In this document: in pieces, positions 9,551 to 18,815 of the stretch
How the letters are laid out: each line of letters starts with the position of its first letter
Position numbering within the stretch: position 1 is the first letter of the stretch
Origin: Paenibacillus sp. FSL W8-0186
GTDB taxonomy: Bacteria > Bacillota > Bacilli > Paenibacillales > Paenibacillaceae
Length of the DNA: 64,000 nucleotides
Direction of reading: 5' to 3'
Assembly: GCF_037969765.1 (NCBI RefSeq)
Contig: NZ_CP150207.1
Span: 3,279,001-3,343,000, forward strand
Notes under the pieces: generated by a model
Seen by the model: only the letters and a program-made list of their open reading frames with translations
What the model was told of the DNA's origin: nothing
The model's database searches: none
Made by a program: the position numbers and the translations under genes

Positions 9551-10711
9551 TCATCCGCAAAGCGGCTTCGGTACGGGCGTTTTGCGTCCCAGCACTTTAT
9601 AATAAATGCTCTCATATTGCGCTGTAATGAGATCGCTGCTGAATTCGTTTTTTGCACGCGCCAAACATGCCTCACGGAATTTATGCGCAAGCTGCTCGTC
9701 TTTAAGCAGCGAGAGTGTGTCGTCCGCCATCTGGCGCGTATCCCCGATGGGGGACAGGAAGCCCGTCTCTCTGTGAGCGACCAGTTCGGGAATCCCCCCC
9801 GCCATCGAACCAACGGTTGGAATGCCGCAGGCCATCGCTTCCAGGGCAACAAGACCGAAGCTTTCCTTTTCGGACGGCAGGAGCAGGACATCCGCCATCG
9901 AGATAACGTGAGCGATATCATCCTGCTTGCCGAGGAAATGAACGCGATCCGCCAATCCTAGCTCTTTTACTTTCCATTGGATTTTGGGAAGATCCGGACC
10001 TTCGCCGACGAACAGCAGCTTGGAAGGAACCTCTGCATTGACCATATTGAATACATCCACAACATCGCTTACCCGCTTGACAGGGCGAAAGTTGGAAATA
10101 TGCATGAGCACCTTCTCACCGGGACCGGCGAATTCACTGCGGCAGGATTTCGCGTCACGCGGGTAGTACACCCGCTCATCTACGAAATTATACGTGAGTT
10201 CAATATCTCTCGAAATGTCAAGGACCTCGCGGGTCTCTCTCATAAGATCGCGGGACACCGATGTAACTGCGTCGCTCTCGTTAATCGCCAGCCGGATTAA
10301 GTCCTTCAGCGATTCATCCTGCGCAAGCACTGTAATGTCCGTTCCGTGCAGTGTGGTAACGATTTTCAGTTTATCGCCAACCATTTGTTTGGCCAGAAAA
10401 GCGCAGACCGCATGCGGAACCGCGTAATGCACGTGCAAAATATCCAACTCCTGCTGCTTGGCTACCTGCGCCATCTTCGTGGCCAGCGATAAATCGTAAG
10501 GCGGATATCGGAATACATAATAATCGCTGACCTCTACTTCATGATAAAAAATATTCTTGTGGTAGCTGCCCAAGCGAAAAGGAACGCTATGCGATATGAA
10601 ATGAACCTCATGTCCTTTCTCTGCCAGCAGCTTGCCTAACTCAGTGGCAACAACCCCGGAACCGCCAAGCGTCGGATAACAGGTTATGCCGATTTTTAGA
10701 AATGGGTCCAT
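9551..10711 (-). CDS. bshA: N-acetyl-alpha-D-glucosaminyl L-malate synthase (bacillithiol synthesis)
   Basis: A GT4 family glycosyltransferase of 386 residues. It condenses UDP-GlcNAc with L-malate in the first step of bacillithiol synthesis. The N-terminal loop PTLGGSGVVATELGK and the EX7E signature EKESFGLVALEAMACG mark the fold, and the N-terminal sequence is characteristic of BshA. The next enzyme, bshB1, is directly upstream, as in B. subtilis. bshC is not in the window. Confidence 0.95.
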   Translation of the reverse strand: MDPFLKIGITCYPTLGGSGVVATELGKLLAEKGHEVHFISHSVPFRLGSYHKNIFYHEVEVSDYYVFRYPPYDLSLATKMAQVAKQQELDILHVHYAVPHAVCAFLAKQMVGDKLKIVTTLHGTDITVLAQDESLKDLIRLAINESDAVTSVSRDLMRETREVLDISRDIELTYNFVDERVYYPRDAKSCRSEFAGPGEKVLMHISNFRPVKRVSDVVDVFNMVNAEVPSKLLFVGEGPDLPKIQWKVKELGLADRVHFLGKQDDIAHVISMADVLLLPSEKESFGLVALEAMACGIPTVGSMAGGIPELVAHRETGFLSPIGDTRQMADDTLSLLKDEQLAHKFREACLARAKNEFSSDLITAQYESIYYKVLGRKTPVPKPLCG

Positions 10712-10754
10712 AAAGTGAGGGACCTCCTTCGTAGTCTTGTGCCTTACTTTGAAT

Positions 10755-11468
10755 TTATATGCTGCTGGATCCGAATCGTTCTATCAAAAAGGGCGACTTG
10801 ACCGCAAAGCCTTCGGCATAAGGAATAAGCTTGCGTTGGCCAAGCAAAGCATCCCTTGCTTTCACCCGTTCCACATACCCCTGATTCAGAGGCGTCGGAG
10901 CGATATCCTCTCCGGGAGCGGCCTGTCCAAATTGAGAACGATAGCATTCCAGCGCTTGCTCCTTGACCGGGTAAAACTCGGTGATATCTACGAGCAAGTC
11001 CGGCGTTCTCCAATCATTAATGAAATAAAAATATAATTCAGGAAGAGGGATCGCAGGAATTTCCGGCATATAGCGCCGCAGCTTGGCGTTGAAGACAGCT
11101 TCCTCCACAAGCTTGCTCGCTGCCACATGATCAGGATGGCGATCCTCCCAATACGGAGCGAAGACGATATCCGGCGCATGCGACCTGATCACTGCAGCAA
11201 CAGCGGCTATATTGTCCGGCGTGGCATCCAGTCCCCGATCCGGCAATCCCAAATTTCCCCGATGCGCCAGCCCGAGCACCCGGGAAGCTGCGGCCGCTTC
11301 CTCTTTGCGCAATTGAACGTTGCCATTCGAGGACAACTCGGCTTCCGTCAAATCGAGGATGCCCACTTTAAATCCGGCCGCAACCTGCTTCGCGATCGTG
11401 CCGGACATGCCGATCTCCGCATCGTCAGCATGAGCGCCAATGACGAGAATATCCAGCTTCATGCTCAT
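10755..11468 (-). CDS. bshB1: Bacillithiol biosynthesis deacetylase BshB1
   Basis: A 237-residue zinc-dependent LmbE/PIG-L deacetylase that removes acetate from GlcNAc-malate. Metal-binding motif GAHADDAEIGM lies near the N-terminus and HPDH near residue 120 (DRHPDHVAAS). The diagnostic TEAELSSNG segment is present. The ATG at 11468 shares a base with the mgsA stop (TAATG), indicating coupled translation. Confidence 0.94.
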   Translation of the reverse strand: MSMKLDILVIGAHADDAEIGMSGTIAKQVAAGFKVGILDLTEAELSSNGNVQLRKEEAAAASRVLGLAHRGNLGLPDRGLDATPDNIAAVAAVIRSHAPDIVFAPYWEDRHPDHVAASKLVEEAVFNAKLRRYMPEIPAIPLPELYFYFINDWRTPDLLVDITEFYPVKEQALECYRSQFGQAAPGEDIAPTPLNQGYVERVKARDALLGQRKLIPYAEGFAVKSPFLIERFGSSSI

Positions 11469-11887
11469 TACGCTAACCCCGGCTTGTTCTGCTCTACCAG
11501 CTCACGCCAGGCGAAGTCTCCCCGGTCGAGAGCCCGGATCAGGATTTCCGCTGTTGCCATATTCGTTGCCACGGGGATGCCGTGCACGTCGCAAAGGCGA
11601 AGCAATGCTGTGATGTCCGGCTCATGCGGCTGAGCCATCAGCGGATCACGCAGAAAAATGACGAGATCCATTTCGTTTTGTGCAATCAGCGCGCCGATCT
11701 GCTGATCGCCGCCGAGCGGCCCAGACAGGAAACGGTGAATGTTCAGGTTCGTGCTCTCCATGATCCGCGCCCCTGTCGTTCCCGTCGAATATAATTTCTT
11801 ATCCATGAACACATGTTCATAGGCTATGGCGAGGTTAACGATATCTTCTTTTTTTCGATCGTGAGCAATAAATGCGATGTTCATCAT
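11468..11887 (-). CDS. mgsA: Methylglyoxal synthase
   Basis: Converts dihydroxyacetone phosphate to methylglyoxal and phosphate. The 139-residue protein begins [17 protein letters not shown] and contains STGTTGARI, the phosphate-binding [12 protein letters not shown] and [14 protein letters not shown] with catalytic aspartates. An upstream in-frame start exists, but AGGAG nine bases before 11887 selects this ATG. Part of the dapB-mgsA-bshB1-bshA-cca-birA run. Confidence 0.95.
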   Translation of the reverse strand: MMNIAFIAHDRKKEDIVNLAIAYEHVFMDKKLYSTGTTGARIMESTNLNIHRFLSGPLGGDQQIGALIAQNEMDLVIFLRDPLMAQPHEPDITALLRLCDVHGIPVATNMATAEILIRALDRGDFAWRELVEQNKPGLA

Positions 11888-11934
11888 GTGCGTTTTCTCC
11901 TTTTTGAGCAGCATCTCTAAATATCAGTCCACTA

Positions 11935-12738
11935 TCAGTCTACAAAATGCTCAAAGCCGTAAATCAATCCCTCATATTCGAGCACTTTGCTGATCGCAAG
12001 GTTGACCCCCGGCATATATCCGGCCCGCTCGTAAGAATCATGGCGAATCTTCAACGTCTGGCCAAATCCGCCGAAAATAACTTCCTGCTGGGCAAAAACC
12101 CCAGGCAGACGGACGCTATGGATACGGAAGCCATTATAGTAGCCTCCTCTTGATCCTTCGATCGTCTCTTCCTCGTTCGGATTGCCTTGGCGCAGCTCCT
12201 CACGGTTCATGGCGATTAATTCCGCGGTTTTCACCGCAGTTCCGGAGGGAGCGTCTAATTTCTGATCCCCATGATATTCGATGATTTCAAGATGAGGAAA
12301 ATATTTGGCCGCCTGGGCCGCAAATTTCATCATCAGGATGGCTCCGATGGAGAAGTTGGGAGCAATCAGCCCGCCGATTCCCCGCTCCTGACACTGCTTG
12401 TCCAAATCCTCGATTTGCTCCGGTGTGAAGCCCGTTGTTCCGATTACTGGACGAACTCCATGCTTGATCGCCGTCAAAGTGTTGGAATACGCCGACTGCG
12501 GCGTCGTGAAATCGACCAGCACCTGAGGTTTGCCTTCTACCAGCGCCAGCTCCAAATCCTTGCTGAGCGTCACGCCGCAAGCGGGAAGACCGACTAACGT
12601 ACCTGCGTCCAGGCCTTCATCCGATAAATTCACAGCTGCCACCAGGCGCAATTTCGGATCCTCAAGAACCATCTTCACTACTTCTTTACCCATTCTGCCG
12701 CCAGCTCCGGCAACAGCTACTCTAATTTGTTCAGTCAT
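11935..12738 (-). CDS. dapB: 4-hydroxy-tetrahydrodipicolinate reductase
   Basis: NAD(P)H-dependent reductase of the lysine/diaminopimelate pathway. The protein has 267 residues with the nucleotide-binding GAGGRMGKEVV at the N-terminus and the catalytic segment IEYHGDQKLDAPSGTA. DAP supplies peptidoglycan and, through dipicolinate, spores. The position between mgsA and the MazG-like gene matches Bacillus, with a TPR gene added. Confidence 0.96.
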   Translation of the reverse strand: MTEQIRVAVAGAGGRMGKEVVKMVLEDPKLRLVAAVNLSDEGLDAGTLVGLPACGVTLSKDLELALVEGKPQVLVDFTTPQSAYSNTLTAIKHGVRPVIGTTGFTPEQIEDLDKQCQERGIGGLIAPNFSIGAILMMKFAAQAAKYFPHLEIIEYHGDQKLDAPSGTAVKTAELIAMNREELRQGNPNEEETIEGSRGGYYNGFRIHSVRLPGVFAQQEVIFGGFGQTLKIRHDSYERAGYMPGVNLAISKVLEYEGLIYGFEHFVD

Positions 12739-12758
12739 TCGAAATTACCTCACATTTC

Positions 12759-13292
12759 CTAGGATGATGATTGATTAATCTTGGATGCGAACCGTTGTTC
12801 CAATTGTTGAAGCTGCTTTGTGATAGCCTCGTCCTGCGGAAGGTGCATCGCCTCCCGGACGGCTCGTAAAGCAAGCGTGTACTGCTGCAATTCACCATAG
12901 GCTATAGACAGCCATAGCTGAGCGATGACTGATAGCGGGTCCAATTGGACCGCCCGTTCAAGCAGGGCAACTGCAGACTTCGCCAACCCGCGAACAGGAT
13001 CCTGGGGCTTCTCCAGCAGTTTCTTCGCCATGAGCGTCAATTCCTTGGACTGCAGCCGGTCATAATGCGATTTATATTCCTTATGGGCAGGTTCTAGCGT
13101 GGCAGCCAAACGGGCATGATGAATCGCCTTCTCCAGTTGACCGCTGCGCGCACAAGTAATTGACAAGCGATAATGAATGTCTGCATTGTCCTGTCCCTCA
13201 GCCAGCGCCTGCTCGAACCAGTGAATCGCTCCCTCAAAATCATTATCGAAGATGCTGCGATAAGCCTTCTGCAAATTTTGTTCAACCTGCAT
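12759..13292 (-). CDS. Tetratricopeptide repeat protein
   Basis: A 177-residue all-helical protein. TPR units are visible at about residues 2-35 (AYRSIFDNDFEGAIHWFEQA), 37-70 and, after a charged linker, 105-170. No signal peptide or membrane segment. The ATG at 13292 is six bases after GTGGGGGGA; the longer frame begins at a GTG inside that ribosome site and is rejected. It sits between dapB and the pyrophosphohydrolase gene. The partner is unknown. Confidence 0.7.
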   Translation of the reverse strand: MQVEQNLQKAYRSIFDNDFEGAIHWFEQALAEGQDNADIHYRLSITCARSGQLEKAIHHARLAATLEPAHKEYKSHYDRLQSKELTLMAKKLLEKPQDPVRGLAKSAVALLERAVQLDPLSVIAQLWLSIAYGELQQYTLALRAVREAMHLPQDEAITKQLQQLEQRFASKINQSSS

Positions 13293-13346
13293 ATGCTGTC
13301 CCCCCACAGTATGGGCTGAAATTACTACAGCATATGACGCAATGAA

Positions 13347-13679
13347 TTAATCGGTGTCCTTTTTGGTCCAACGCTCAGCATCGCGGGTATTAAATTTATG
13401 CATAACCTTATTATGCGCTTCCGTCAGGTCGATGCCGAGCGAATTCGCAAAGCAAATCGTAATGAACAATATATCGCCTAGCTCCAGTTCGATGGAATTG
13501 TCGGCTTCCTCCGGCTTTTTCGGCTTCTCGCCAAAGCGGTGATTCACTTCCCGGGCCAGCTCGCCGACCTCTTCACTCATCCGGGCAAGCATGCTAAGCG
13601 GACTGAAGTAGCCTTCTTTGAACTGCGATATGTATGCATCCACTTCCCGCTGCATTTCCGACAGTGTTTTCTCTTGCAA
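13347..13679 (-). CDS. MazG-like nucleotide pyrophosphohydrolase (YpjD-type)
   Basis: A 110-residue single-domain protein of the all-alpha NTP pyrophosphatase superfamily. The metal-binding pattern is visible: EEVGELAREVN followed by ELELGDILF (ExxE...ExxD). It likely removes pyrophosphate from non-canonical or damaged nucleotides. It starts at TTG, supported by GGGGAGG eight bases upstream and no in-frame ATG nearby. Same position as ypjD of B. subtilis. Confidence 0.85.
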   Translation of the reverse strand: MQEKTLSEMQREVDAYISQFKEGYFSPLSMLARMSEEVGELAREVNHRFGEKPKKPEEADNSIELELGDILFITICFANSLGIDLTEAHNKVMHKFNTRDAERWTKKDTD

Positions 13680-13904
13680 TGCCTATGCCTCCCCGTCTTT
13701 ACTCAGGTTTTATCCCTATGTTATCGTAAAGACGTTTTGAAAACAAATCATTTTTTAATCGCCGCGCAAAAGGTATACTATATGAGTTGAGCATCGATCT
13801 TTAGTGAAAAATCGGCGGAGTTGAACAACGATCAATACTTCTAACGCAAATCGGTGAAAATAAGAAGATAACGAAATTTATTTTACTGCAGGCGAGGGAT
13901 TTTA

Positions 13905-14774
13905 ATGAGAACTCTTAAACTGGCAAGCTATCTGCGTACTATTCTTCCCATCATGCTGGGAACGGCGATTTATGCATTCGGGCTGCTCTATTTCATTATA
14001 CCGAACCAATTAATGGAGGGCGGGGTAACCGGTGTGACGATCCTGCTCAACTACGCGTTTGGCATTTCCCCTTCCATCTCCAACCTGGTGCTGAATATCC
14101 CTTTATTTCTATTAGGGTGGAAAATATTAGGGGGCCGCTCCATCATATATACGGGGCTCGGCATTGCCTCATTGTCTTTTTTCCTCTGGATGTTCGAAAA
14201 TATGATTCGTACCGGTTGGATCAATCCTTTTACGACCGAGCATGATTACATTCTTGCCTCCCTTTACGCCGGGGTTACGCTTGGTGCTGGCCTTGGCCTC
14301 GTTTTTCGCTTTGGGGGCACGACAGGAGGCTCGGACATCATCGCCAGAATTCTCGGCCGCAAATACGGCTGGAGCATGGGACAAGTGATTTTAAGCCTGG
14401 ACGTGATCATTATCGGCTTGTCTCTGTTCTATATCCGGGAGGAAAATATTCTATATACGCTGGTTGCCGTCTTTATCGCCTCCAAAGTCATTGACTTCAT
14501 CCAAGAGGGCGCCTACTCCGCCCGGGCCTTCACCATCATCAGCGACTTCGCTCCGGAAATCGCCGACATCATTACGAAGGAACTCGAACGAGGCGTCACG
14601 CTCATCCCGGCTGTCGGCGCCTATTCCAAGCAAGCCAAGCATGTTGCTTACTGCGTCGTCTCAAGGCAGGAAATGCGGCGGCTGCGGGAGATCGTCAGGT
14701 CCGTTGACCCTAGAGCATTTATCATCATCAGCGACGTTCATGACGTACACGGGGAAGGCTTTAAAGAGGATTAG
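13905..14774 (+). CDS. YitT family membrane protein (DUF161/DUF2179)
   Basis: One of only two plus-strand genes. The 289-residue protein has about five N-terminal membrane helices (FGLLYFIIPNQLMEGGVTG, a glycine-rich GGTTGGSDIIARI segment) and a soluble C-terminal DUF2179 domain from about residue 200. Related proteins are widespread in Bacillales (YitT, YpjC); transport has been proposed but no substrate is known. GAGGG precedes the ATG. The ~225-base gap from the divergent MazG-like gene must hold both promoters; a TATACT -10-like box lies near 13773 without a good -35. Confidence 0.85.
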   Translation: MRTLKLASYLRTILPIMLGTAIYAFGLLYFIIPNQLMEGGVTGVTILLNYAFGISPSISNLVLNIPLFLLGWKILGGRSIIYTGLGIASLSFFLWMFENMIRTGWINPFTTEHDYILASLYAGVTLGAGLGLVFRFGGTTGGSDIIARILGRKYGWSMGQVILSLDVIIIGLSLFYIREENILYTLVAVFIASKVIDFIQEGAYSARAFTIISDFAPEIADIITKELERGVTLIPAVGAYSKQAKHVAYCVVSRQEMRRLREIVRSVDPRAFIIISDVHDVHGEGFKED

Positions 14775-14801
14775 CCCCGCTTCGTAAAGAAGCAGGGCTA
14801 A
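14771..14801. terminator. Hairpin between convergent genes (bidirectional terminator)
   Basis: TTAGCCC-C-GCTTC / GAAGC-A-GGGCTAA, a 12-base-pair stem with one mismatch and a five-base loop. It starts on the YitT stop codon and lies between convergent genes. There is no good T-run on either side, so efficiency is uncertain. Confidence 0.6.
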
Positions 14802-14855
14802 CTGGAACAGTCACTTAATTTGCTATTCTCCCGTCTTTAAAACGGTTCCGCTATT

Positions 14856-15728
14856 TTATTTAGGCCTTTGCACCGGAGATACGTCTTGTTCGGCCTGGTA
14901 TTTGCGCATCGCCGTATAAGTCAGCGCAAGCATGATCCAGCCGCCGATCAGGGCGCTCCAGTACCAGGGACTCCGAATCCCGATGATCGGCAAAAAAACA
15001 GGCTCATGGCCTTTGCGCCCAAACAGCTCCTGCAGCAGCGGCCCCCCTTGATCGATCGCTCCTTTCAGCGCCGCCTCATCCCAGGAAGCATCTCCCCCAA
15101 GCCGCTCCATATAGGACAGCCATGATTCAAACTTGTTCACGTCTGCTGCGTCCCGTTGAATGAGCGCAGCCGGCCTGATCAATTCATAATTCGCCTGCAA
15201 GGATTGCAGCGCTTCCTTGAATCCCGTTCGGTTACCGGCCGATCGTGCCTTTCCCATATCCTGCAGACTGCTGGACATCACTTTATAGTATTGCTGCCAT
15301 AGGGCATCCCGTTTATGCGTCAGGCTGTTTACGGCCAGCCTTAGCCGTGCGGACGTCTCAACCCACGCTTCAGGCGACAGCTTCACCCGGTTGATCGTCT
15401 CCCTAGTATCCATAATGCATTCCGCGAGAGCATGTATGCCATCTACAGAAGTCACCCCCCGAAACGACAACCCCTCAAGAGTCCGGATTAATTGATCCAT
15501 TTCCTGGTGCGCTGCCGACGTATCTCCTTGCTGCATGACATTGTACAGGCGCTCTGTCACCGTTTCAAAGCTCTTCAACCTCTCGTCCCGTTCCGTTGCA
15601 GACGATACTTCGGAATCGCTATTCATGGCCGCAGCCATGCCCGGATGCTGCACCATCCAACATACAGTCAGCAGTGCATACAACAGCACGAGCAGCCCCC
15701 GTCTCTTCTTGTCCCGCGTCACGGACAT
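14856..15728 (-). CDS. ypjB: Sporulation protein YpjB family
   Basis: A 290-residue protein with an N-terminal hydrophobic segment (LLVLLYALLTVCWMV, signal peptide or anchor), a long helical extracytoplasmic region, and one C-terminal membrane helix (YWSALIGGWIMLALTYTAM) before a short basic tail. The topology, size and position next to YpjA and qcrC match YpjB, a sporulation-associated family of unknown mechanism. Assignment rests largely on synteny and architecture. Confidence 0.75.
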   Translation of the reverse strand: MSVTRDKKRRGLLVLLYALLTVCWMVQHPGMAAAMNSDSEVSSATERDERLKSFETVTERLYNVMQQGDTSAAHQEMDQLIRTLEGLSFRGVTSVDGIHALAECIMDTRETINRVKLSPEAWVETSARLRLAVNSLTHKRDALWQQYYKVMSSSLQDMGKARSAGNRTGFKEALQSLQANYELIRPAALIQRDAADVNKFESWLSYMERLGGDASWDEAALKGAIDQGGPLLQELFGRKGHEPVFLPIIGIRSPWYWSALIGGWIMLALTYTAMRKYQAEQDVSPVQRPK

Positions 15729-15776
15729 CCCCCCTTACCAATCATGGTATGGCAAGCTGTCCCGCCTTAGAACCGC

Positions 15777-16403
15777 TTATATTCTTTTGGCTGCTCTCAT
15801 GGCTATCCAACCGGCTGCTATGCTGGCTCCCGTCAGCGCCACAGTAAAGACCGCCACATACCCAACATCGTCCCAGAGCGCCTTCGGCAGCCAAGGATAT
15901 ACGCCAAACGAATAATCTATAAAATCATTTAGGAATGTCCAAGCCCCCGCTGCTAGCAGCATAACCGTGCCGTATTTGAAAAAGCGGACGAACAGTAGCG
16001 CTTCCACAGCCATAGCTAGATGGGAAGCCACCAGCATCCAATCCTGCCATACGAGCACCTCGCCCTGATATGCACCCGCAAAAATAATGCTTACCGCCCA
16101 TATACCGTACTTGACGCTCGTCACCACCGCTAACGCTTCAATTAATGTGTGAATCCGGTTATACTTCGACAATGTGGCCGGAAACATTAGAAATAGCAGC
16201 GCCAGCGTAAAAAACAAACTAGCTGTAGGGCTATCCGGCACGAAAGGAATCAGCCAGCGCGGATAATTGGCCCAAGTCTCCCGAAGCTGCGCCTCATACC
16301 ATATGTACCCATAAACCGTGCCTAGCAGATTACTTATGAACAAAGCCCATAGAATGAACCGGCTGGTCAGAAACTCCCGGCTCCATAATAATGACAGCCT
16401 CAA
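15777..16403 (-). CDS. ypjA: YpjA family membrane protein (DUF1405)
   Basis: A 208-residue integral membrane protein with about five or six hydrophobic helices, starting with FILWALFISNLLGTVYGYIWY. Size and location after qcrC match YpjA/DUF1405, whose function is unknown. The start is TTG at 16403: GGAAGGAG lies eight bases before it. A nearby ATG at 16410 is in another frame. A terminator separates it from qcrC. Confidence 0.8.
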   Translation of the reverse strand: MRLSLLWSREFLTSRFILWALFISNLLGTVYGYIWYEAQLRETWANYPRWLIPFVPDSPTASLFFTLALLFLMFPATLSKYNRIHTLIEALAVVTSVKYGIWAVSIIFAGAYQGEVLVWQDWMLVASHLAMAVEALLFVRFFKYGTVMLLAAGAWTFLNDFIDYSFGVYPWLPKALWDDVGYVAVFTVALTGASIAAGWIAMRAAKRI

Positions 16404-16459
16404 CTTTCATGCTCCTTCCATGCAGCAGGTTTGCACAGCTGCAATTGTCCTTGGAAACC

Positions 16460-16490
16460 AAAAACCTGATCGACGCTGCGATCAGGTTTT
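16460..16490 (-). terminator. Intrinsic terminator of qcrABC
   Basis: On the minus strand AAAACCTGATCG-cagcgt-CGATCAGGTTTTT: a perfect stem with a six-base loop and a short T-run, 14 bases after the qcrC stop codon. Confidence 0.88.
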
Positions 16491-16504
16491 GATTTATTTC
16501 TATT

Positions 16505-17377
16505 TTACTGTTCGGCTTTTTGTTTCGCAAGCCATTCGGCCAAGTGATCGATTTCCTCATCGGACAGACCTGCCTTGGTCGCAGTTTCATACATTGGCGG
16601 CATCGTTTTATAGCCATCATGGATGATCGTCAGAATCTCATCCTTGCTATGCTTGTCGCCGATTCCACGCAATGATGGAGCCGCGGTTCCCTTCAAATCA
16701 GCAGCATGACAGTTGATGCAGGTTGCTTTCTTGTATGTCTCCATCGCCGGATCATCTTTATCCACGATGGCCACTTCTTTCTGCCGAATCGCGTTCGAGG
16801 TAGGCAAACCTTGTTCCCGTTTCTCCCTAGCCTCTTCCTCGCGTTGAATGTGCTCCGGCTTCGTGCCCGTCTTCTCCAGTTCAGTCGTGTAATGTGTCCA
16901 GGCTACGTTCGTCAAATAAACGACTGCTGCCAGCGACAGAAACATTAACGATGAAGCGATTGGACGGCGATAGAAGCGGCGCTCCTTCCCGCGATCAAGG
17001 AACGGAGCAAGCAGCAAACCGCCGAATGCCACGCCCGGAATACCGAGTGTTCCAAGCACGACCCAATCTCCCGAAGCATAAGGATATTTCAGATACTGGT
17101 ACAGAAATAGAAAGTACCAGTCCGGCATCGGAATAACCGATGCGCTTGGGTTAGCCGGATAACCGAGCGGAGCGGGCTCCGAAATGGTCAGTACGAGAAA
17201 CCCTACAAGCACGACGACTCCGACCATCCATTCTTTTAACAAAAAGTTCGGAATAAACGCCTCCGATTTGCCCGGATATGCCGTATAATCGGGAGGAGTG
17301 ATAAATCCGTTACCCTTGCGTACGCGCGAATCGCCGACAAATACGACTTTTTCTTTCGATTTGTCTACGTGAGCCAT
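16505..17377 (-). CDS. qcrC: Menaquinol:cytochrome c reductase, cytochrome b/c subunit
   Basis: A 290-residue fusion typical of Bacillales. The N-terminal half has membrane helices corresponding to subunit IV of the b6f complex (VVVLVGFLVLTISEPAPLGYP), and the C-terminal half is a cytochrome c domain with haem site CINCH (ATCINCHAADLKG) and a Met ligand region (YKTMPPMYE). It passes electrons from the Rieske centre to cytochrome c. Third gene of qcrABC. Confidence 0.96.
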   Translation of the reverse strand: MAHVDKSKEKVVFVGDSRVRKGNGFITPPDYTAYPGKSEAFIPNFLLKEWMVGVVVLVGFLVLTISEPAPLGYPANPSASVIPMPDWYFLFLYQYLKYPYASGDWVVLGTLGIPGVAFGGLLLAPFLDRGKERRFYRRPIASSLMFLSLAAVVYLTNVAWTHYTTELEKTGTKPEHIQREEEAREKREQGLPTSNAIRQKEVAIVDKDDPAMETYKKATCINCHAADLKGTAAPSLRGIGDKHSKDEILTIIHDGYKTMPPMYETATKAGLSDEEIDHLAEWLAKQKAEQ

Positions 17378-17399
17378 GTTAGTGCCTCCCTTCTCAATT

Positions 17400-18071
17400 T
17401 TATAGCGGACCGGAAATACCCTGTCTGCGGATCATAATAAAGTGTCCTACCAGAAGGATAAGCAGCACGGCCGGAAGGAAGAACACGTGAATAGCAAAGA
17501 ACCGAGTAAGCGTCTCAGCCCCTACGATGGTACCGCCCTGAAGCAGCTCTTTGATGACAGGCCCGAGAACCGGTACAGAGTTAGCGATTTCAAGCGTAAC
17601 CTTCGTTGCAAAATACGCTTTGTTGTCCCATGGCAGCAAATAACCCGTCAGACCGAGTCCGATCATGACGAAGAAGATCAGCATGCCCACGACCCAGTTC
17701 ATCTCCCGCGGCGCCTTGTAGGAGCCCGTGAAGAATACCCGGAGCGTGTGAAGGAACATCATGACGATGACCAAGCTTGCTCCCCAGTGGTGCATACCGC
17801 GGACGATTTGGCCGAATGCGACCTGTGTCTGCAAGTACTCCACACTGGCGTAAGCATTAATAATGTCAGGAACGTAATACATCGTAAGGAACATCCCCGA
17901 CAAAATCTGGATTACAGTAATAAAGAACGTCAAGCCGCCGAAGCAATACACGAAAGCGGAGAAGTGATGCGCCGGGTTAACGTGCTCGGGAACCTCGTGG
18001 TCCGCAACATCTCTCCAAATCGGCGTGATATCAAGACGTTCATCAATCCAGTTGTACACATTTTTAAACAT
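17400..18071 (-). CDS. qcrB: Menaquinol:cytochrome c reductase, cytochrome b6 subunit
   Basis: A 223-residue, four-helix cytochrome b6-type protein. Haem-ligand histidines occur in GMHHWGASLVIVMMFLHTLR and in helix D (FFAIHVFFLPAVLLILLVGH). It oxidises menaquinol at the membrane. Spacing of 16 bases after qcrA and 22 before qcrC supports one operon. Confidence 0.97.
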   Translation of the reverse strand: MFKNVYNWIDERLDITPIWRDVADHEVPEHVNPAHHFSAFVYCFGGLTFFITVIQILSGMFLTMYYVPDIINAYASVEYLQTQVAFGQIVRGMHHWGASLVIVMMFLHTLRVFFTGSYKAPREMNWVVGMLIFFVMIGLGLTGYLLPWDNKAYFATKVTLEIANSVPVLGPVIKELLQGGTIVGAETLTRFFAIHVFFLPAVLLILLVGHFIMIRRQGISGPL

Positions 18072-18087
18072 CCGAATCTACGCCTCC

Positions 18088-18630
18088 TTATTTCACGATA
18101 CTATTCGGGATAATTTCACCCAAATAGACCCAATCATCCTTCAGCATGACCTTGTATTCGTCTAGCGGAGCGGACGCAACAGCGAGTTGCTTGCCCTCTT
18201 TCGTATAATGCGCGCCATGACAAGGACAATGGTACTGCTCAGGGAAACTCGCATTAGTGTTCCAGCCGACCGTGCAGCCCAAATGCTTACAGATCGGTGA
18301 AAGCGCATAAATATTGCCGCTCTCATCCTTGCGGATCCAAGCGACAAGTGATGCTGTGCTCGAATACCAGCCGTCCTGCTGCTGCAGCTCGAACGTGAAT
18401 TCCTGCGGCTCAGTTGTGATCTTACTGACTTCAACTACCTTAACAAAGGTGCCCTCGCCTTTCTTCTGCAGAATCGGGTCTACAGCAAAACGTACCATAG
18501 GCAGCGCTGCACCCCCTACCATAAAAGCGGTAGCGCCCCCCAGCGTATATGTAAGAAACTGCCGACGGGACATTTCCTTACGTGTAGGCGGTTTATGCGA
18601 TGATTCATGCTCGTCGTTATGAATGCTCAT
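18088..18630 (-). CDS. qcrA: Menaquinol:cytochrome c reductase, Rieske iron-sulfur subunit
   Basis: A 180-residue protein with an N-terminal twin-arginine-like signal anchor (SRRQFLTYTLGGATAFMVGG) and a Rieske domain. The 2Fe-2S ligands are visible in CKHLGC and CPCHGAHY. The RR motif suggests export by Tat after cluster insertion. First gene of the operon, about 70 bases downstream of the predicted transcription start. Confidence 0.97.
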   Translation of the reverse strand: MSIHNDEHESSHKPPTRKEMSRRQFLTYTLGGATAFMVGGAALPMVRFAVDPILQKKGEGTFVKVVEVSKITTEPQEFTFELQQQDGWYSSTASLVAWIRKDESGNIYALSPICKHLGCTVGWNTNASFPEQYHCPCHGAHYTKEGKQLAVASAPLDEYKVMLKDDWVYLGEIIPNSIVK

Positions 18631-18710
18631 ACTGTCTTCAACCCCCTTTGCAAGCCAATTCTCTCTCCCGTTTCAATGATAAATCTCACATGTTTTGGTA
18701 AGACATATTA

Positions 18711-18739
18711 ATAATATATTAGGGTTCTGAGAGCGTCAA
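18711..18739 (-). promoter_or_regulatory. SigA-type promoter of qcrABC
   Basis: Minus-strand -35 TTGACG (18739-18734), 17-base spacer, -10 TATTAT (18716-18711). Predicted start near 18704, about 75 bases before qcrA. Confidence 0.8.
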
Positions 18740-18815
18740 GAATATCCGTCGTCTTTTTCCGCCCCTGGTGCTCAACGAACGCATAAAATGTTGATAATTT
18801 GTCACAATTGATGTT

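Noticed and set aside
18785..18812. Rex-operator-like sequence upstream of qcrA (TTGTGAC half-site with a degenerate partner)
   Set aside because: The second half does not keep the TCACAA sequence at the right spacing, and it lies about 45 bases upstream of the qcr -35. A single half-site is too weak to call.
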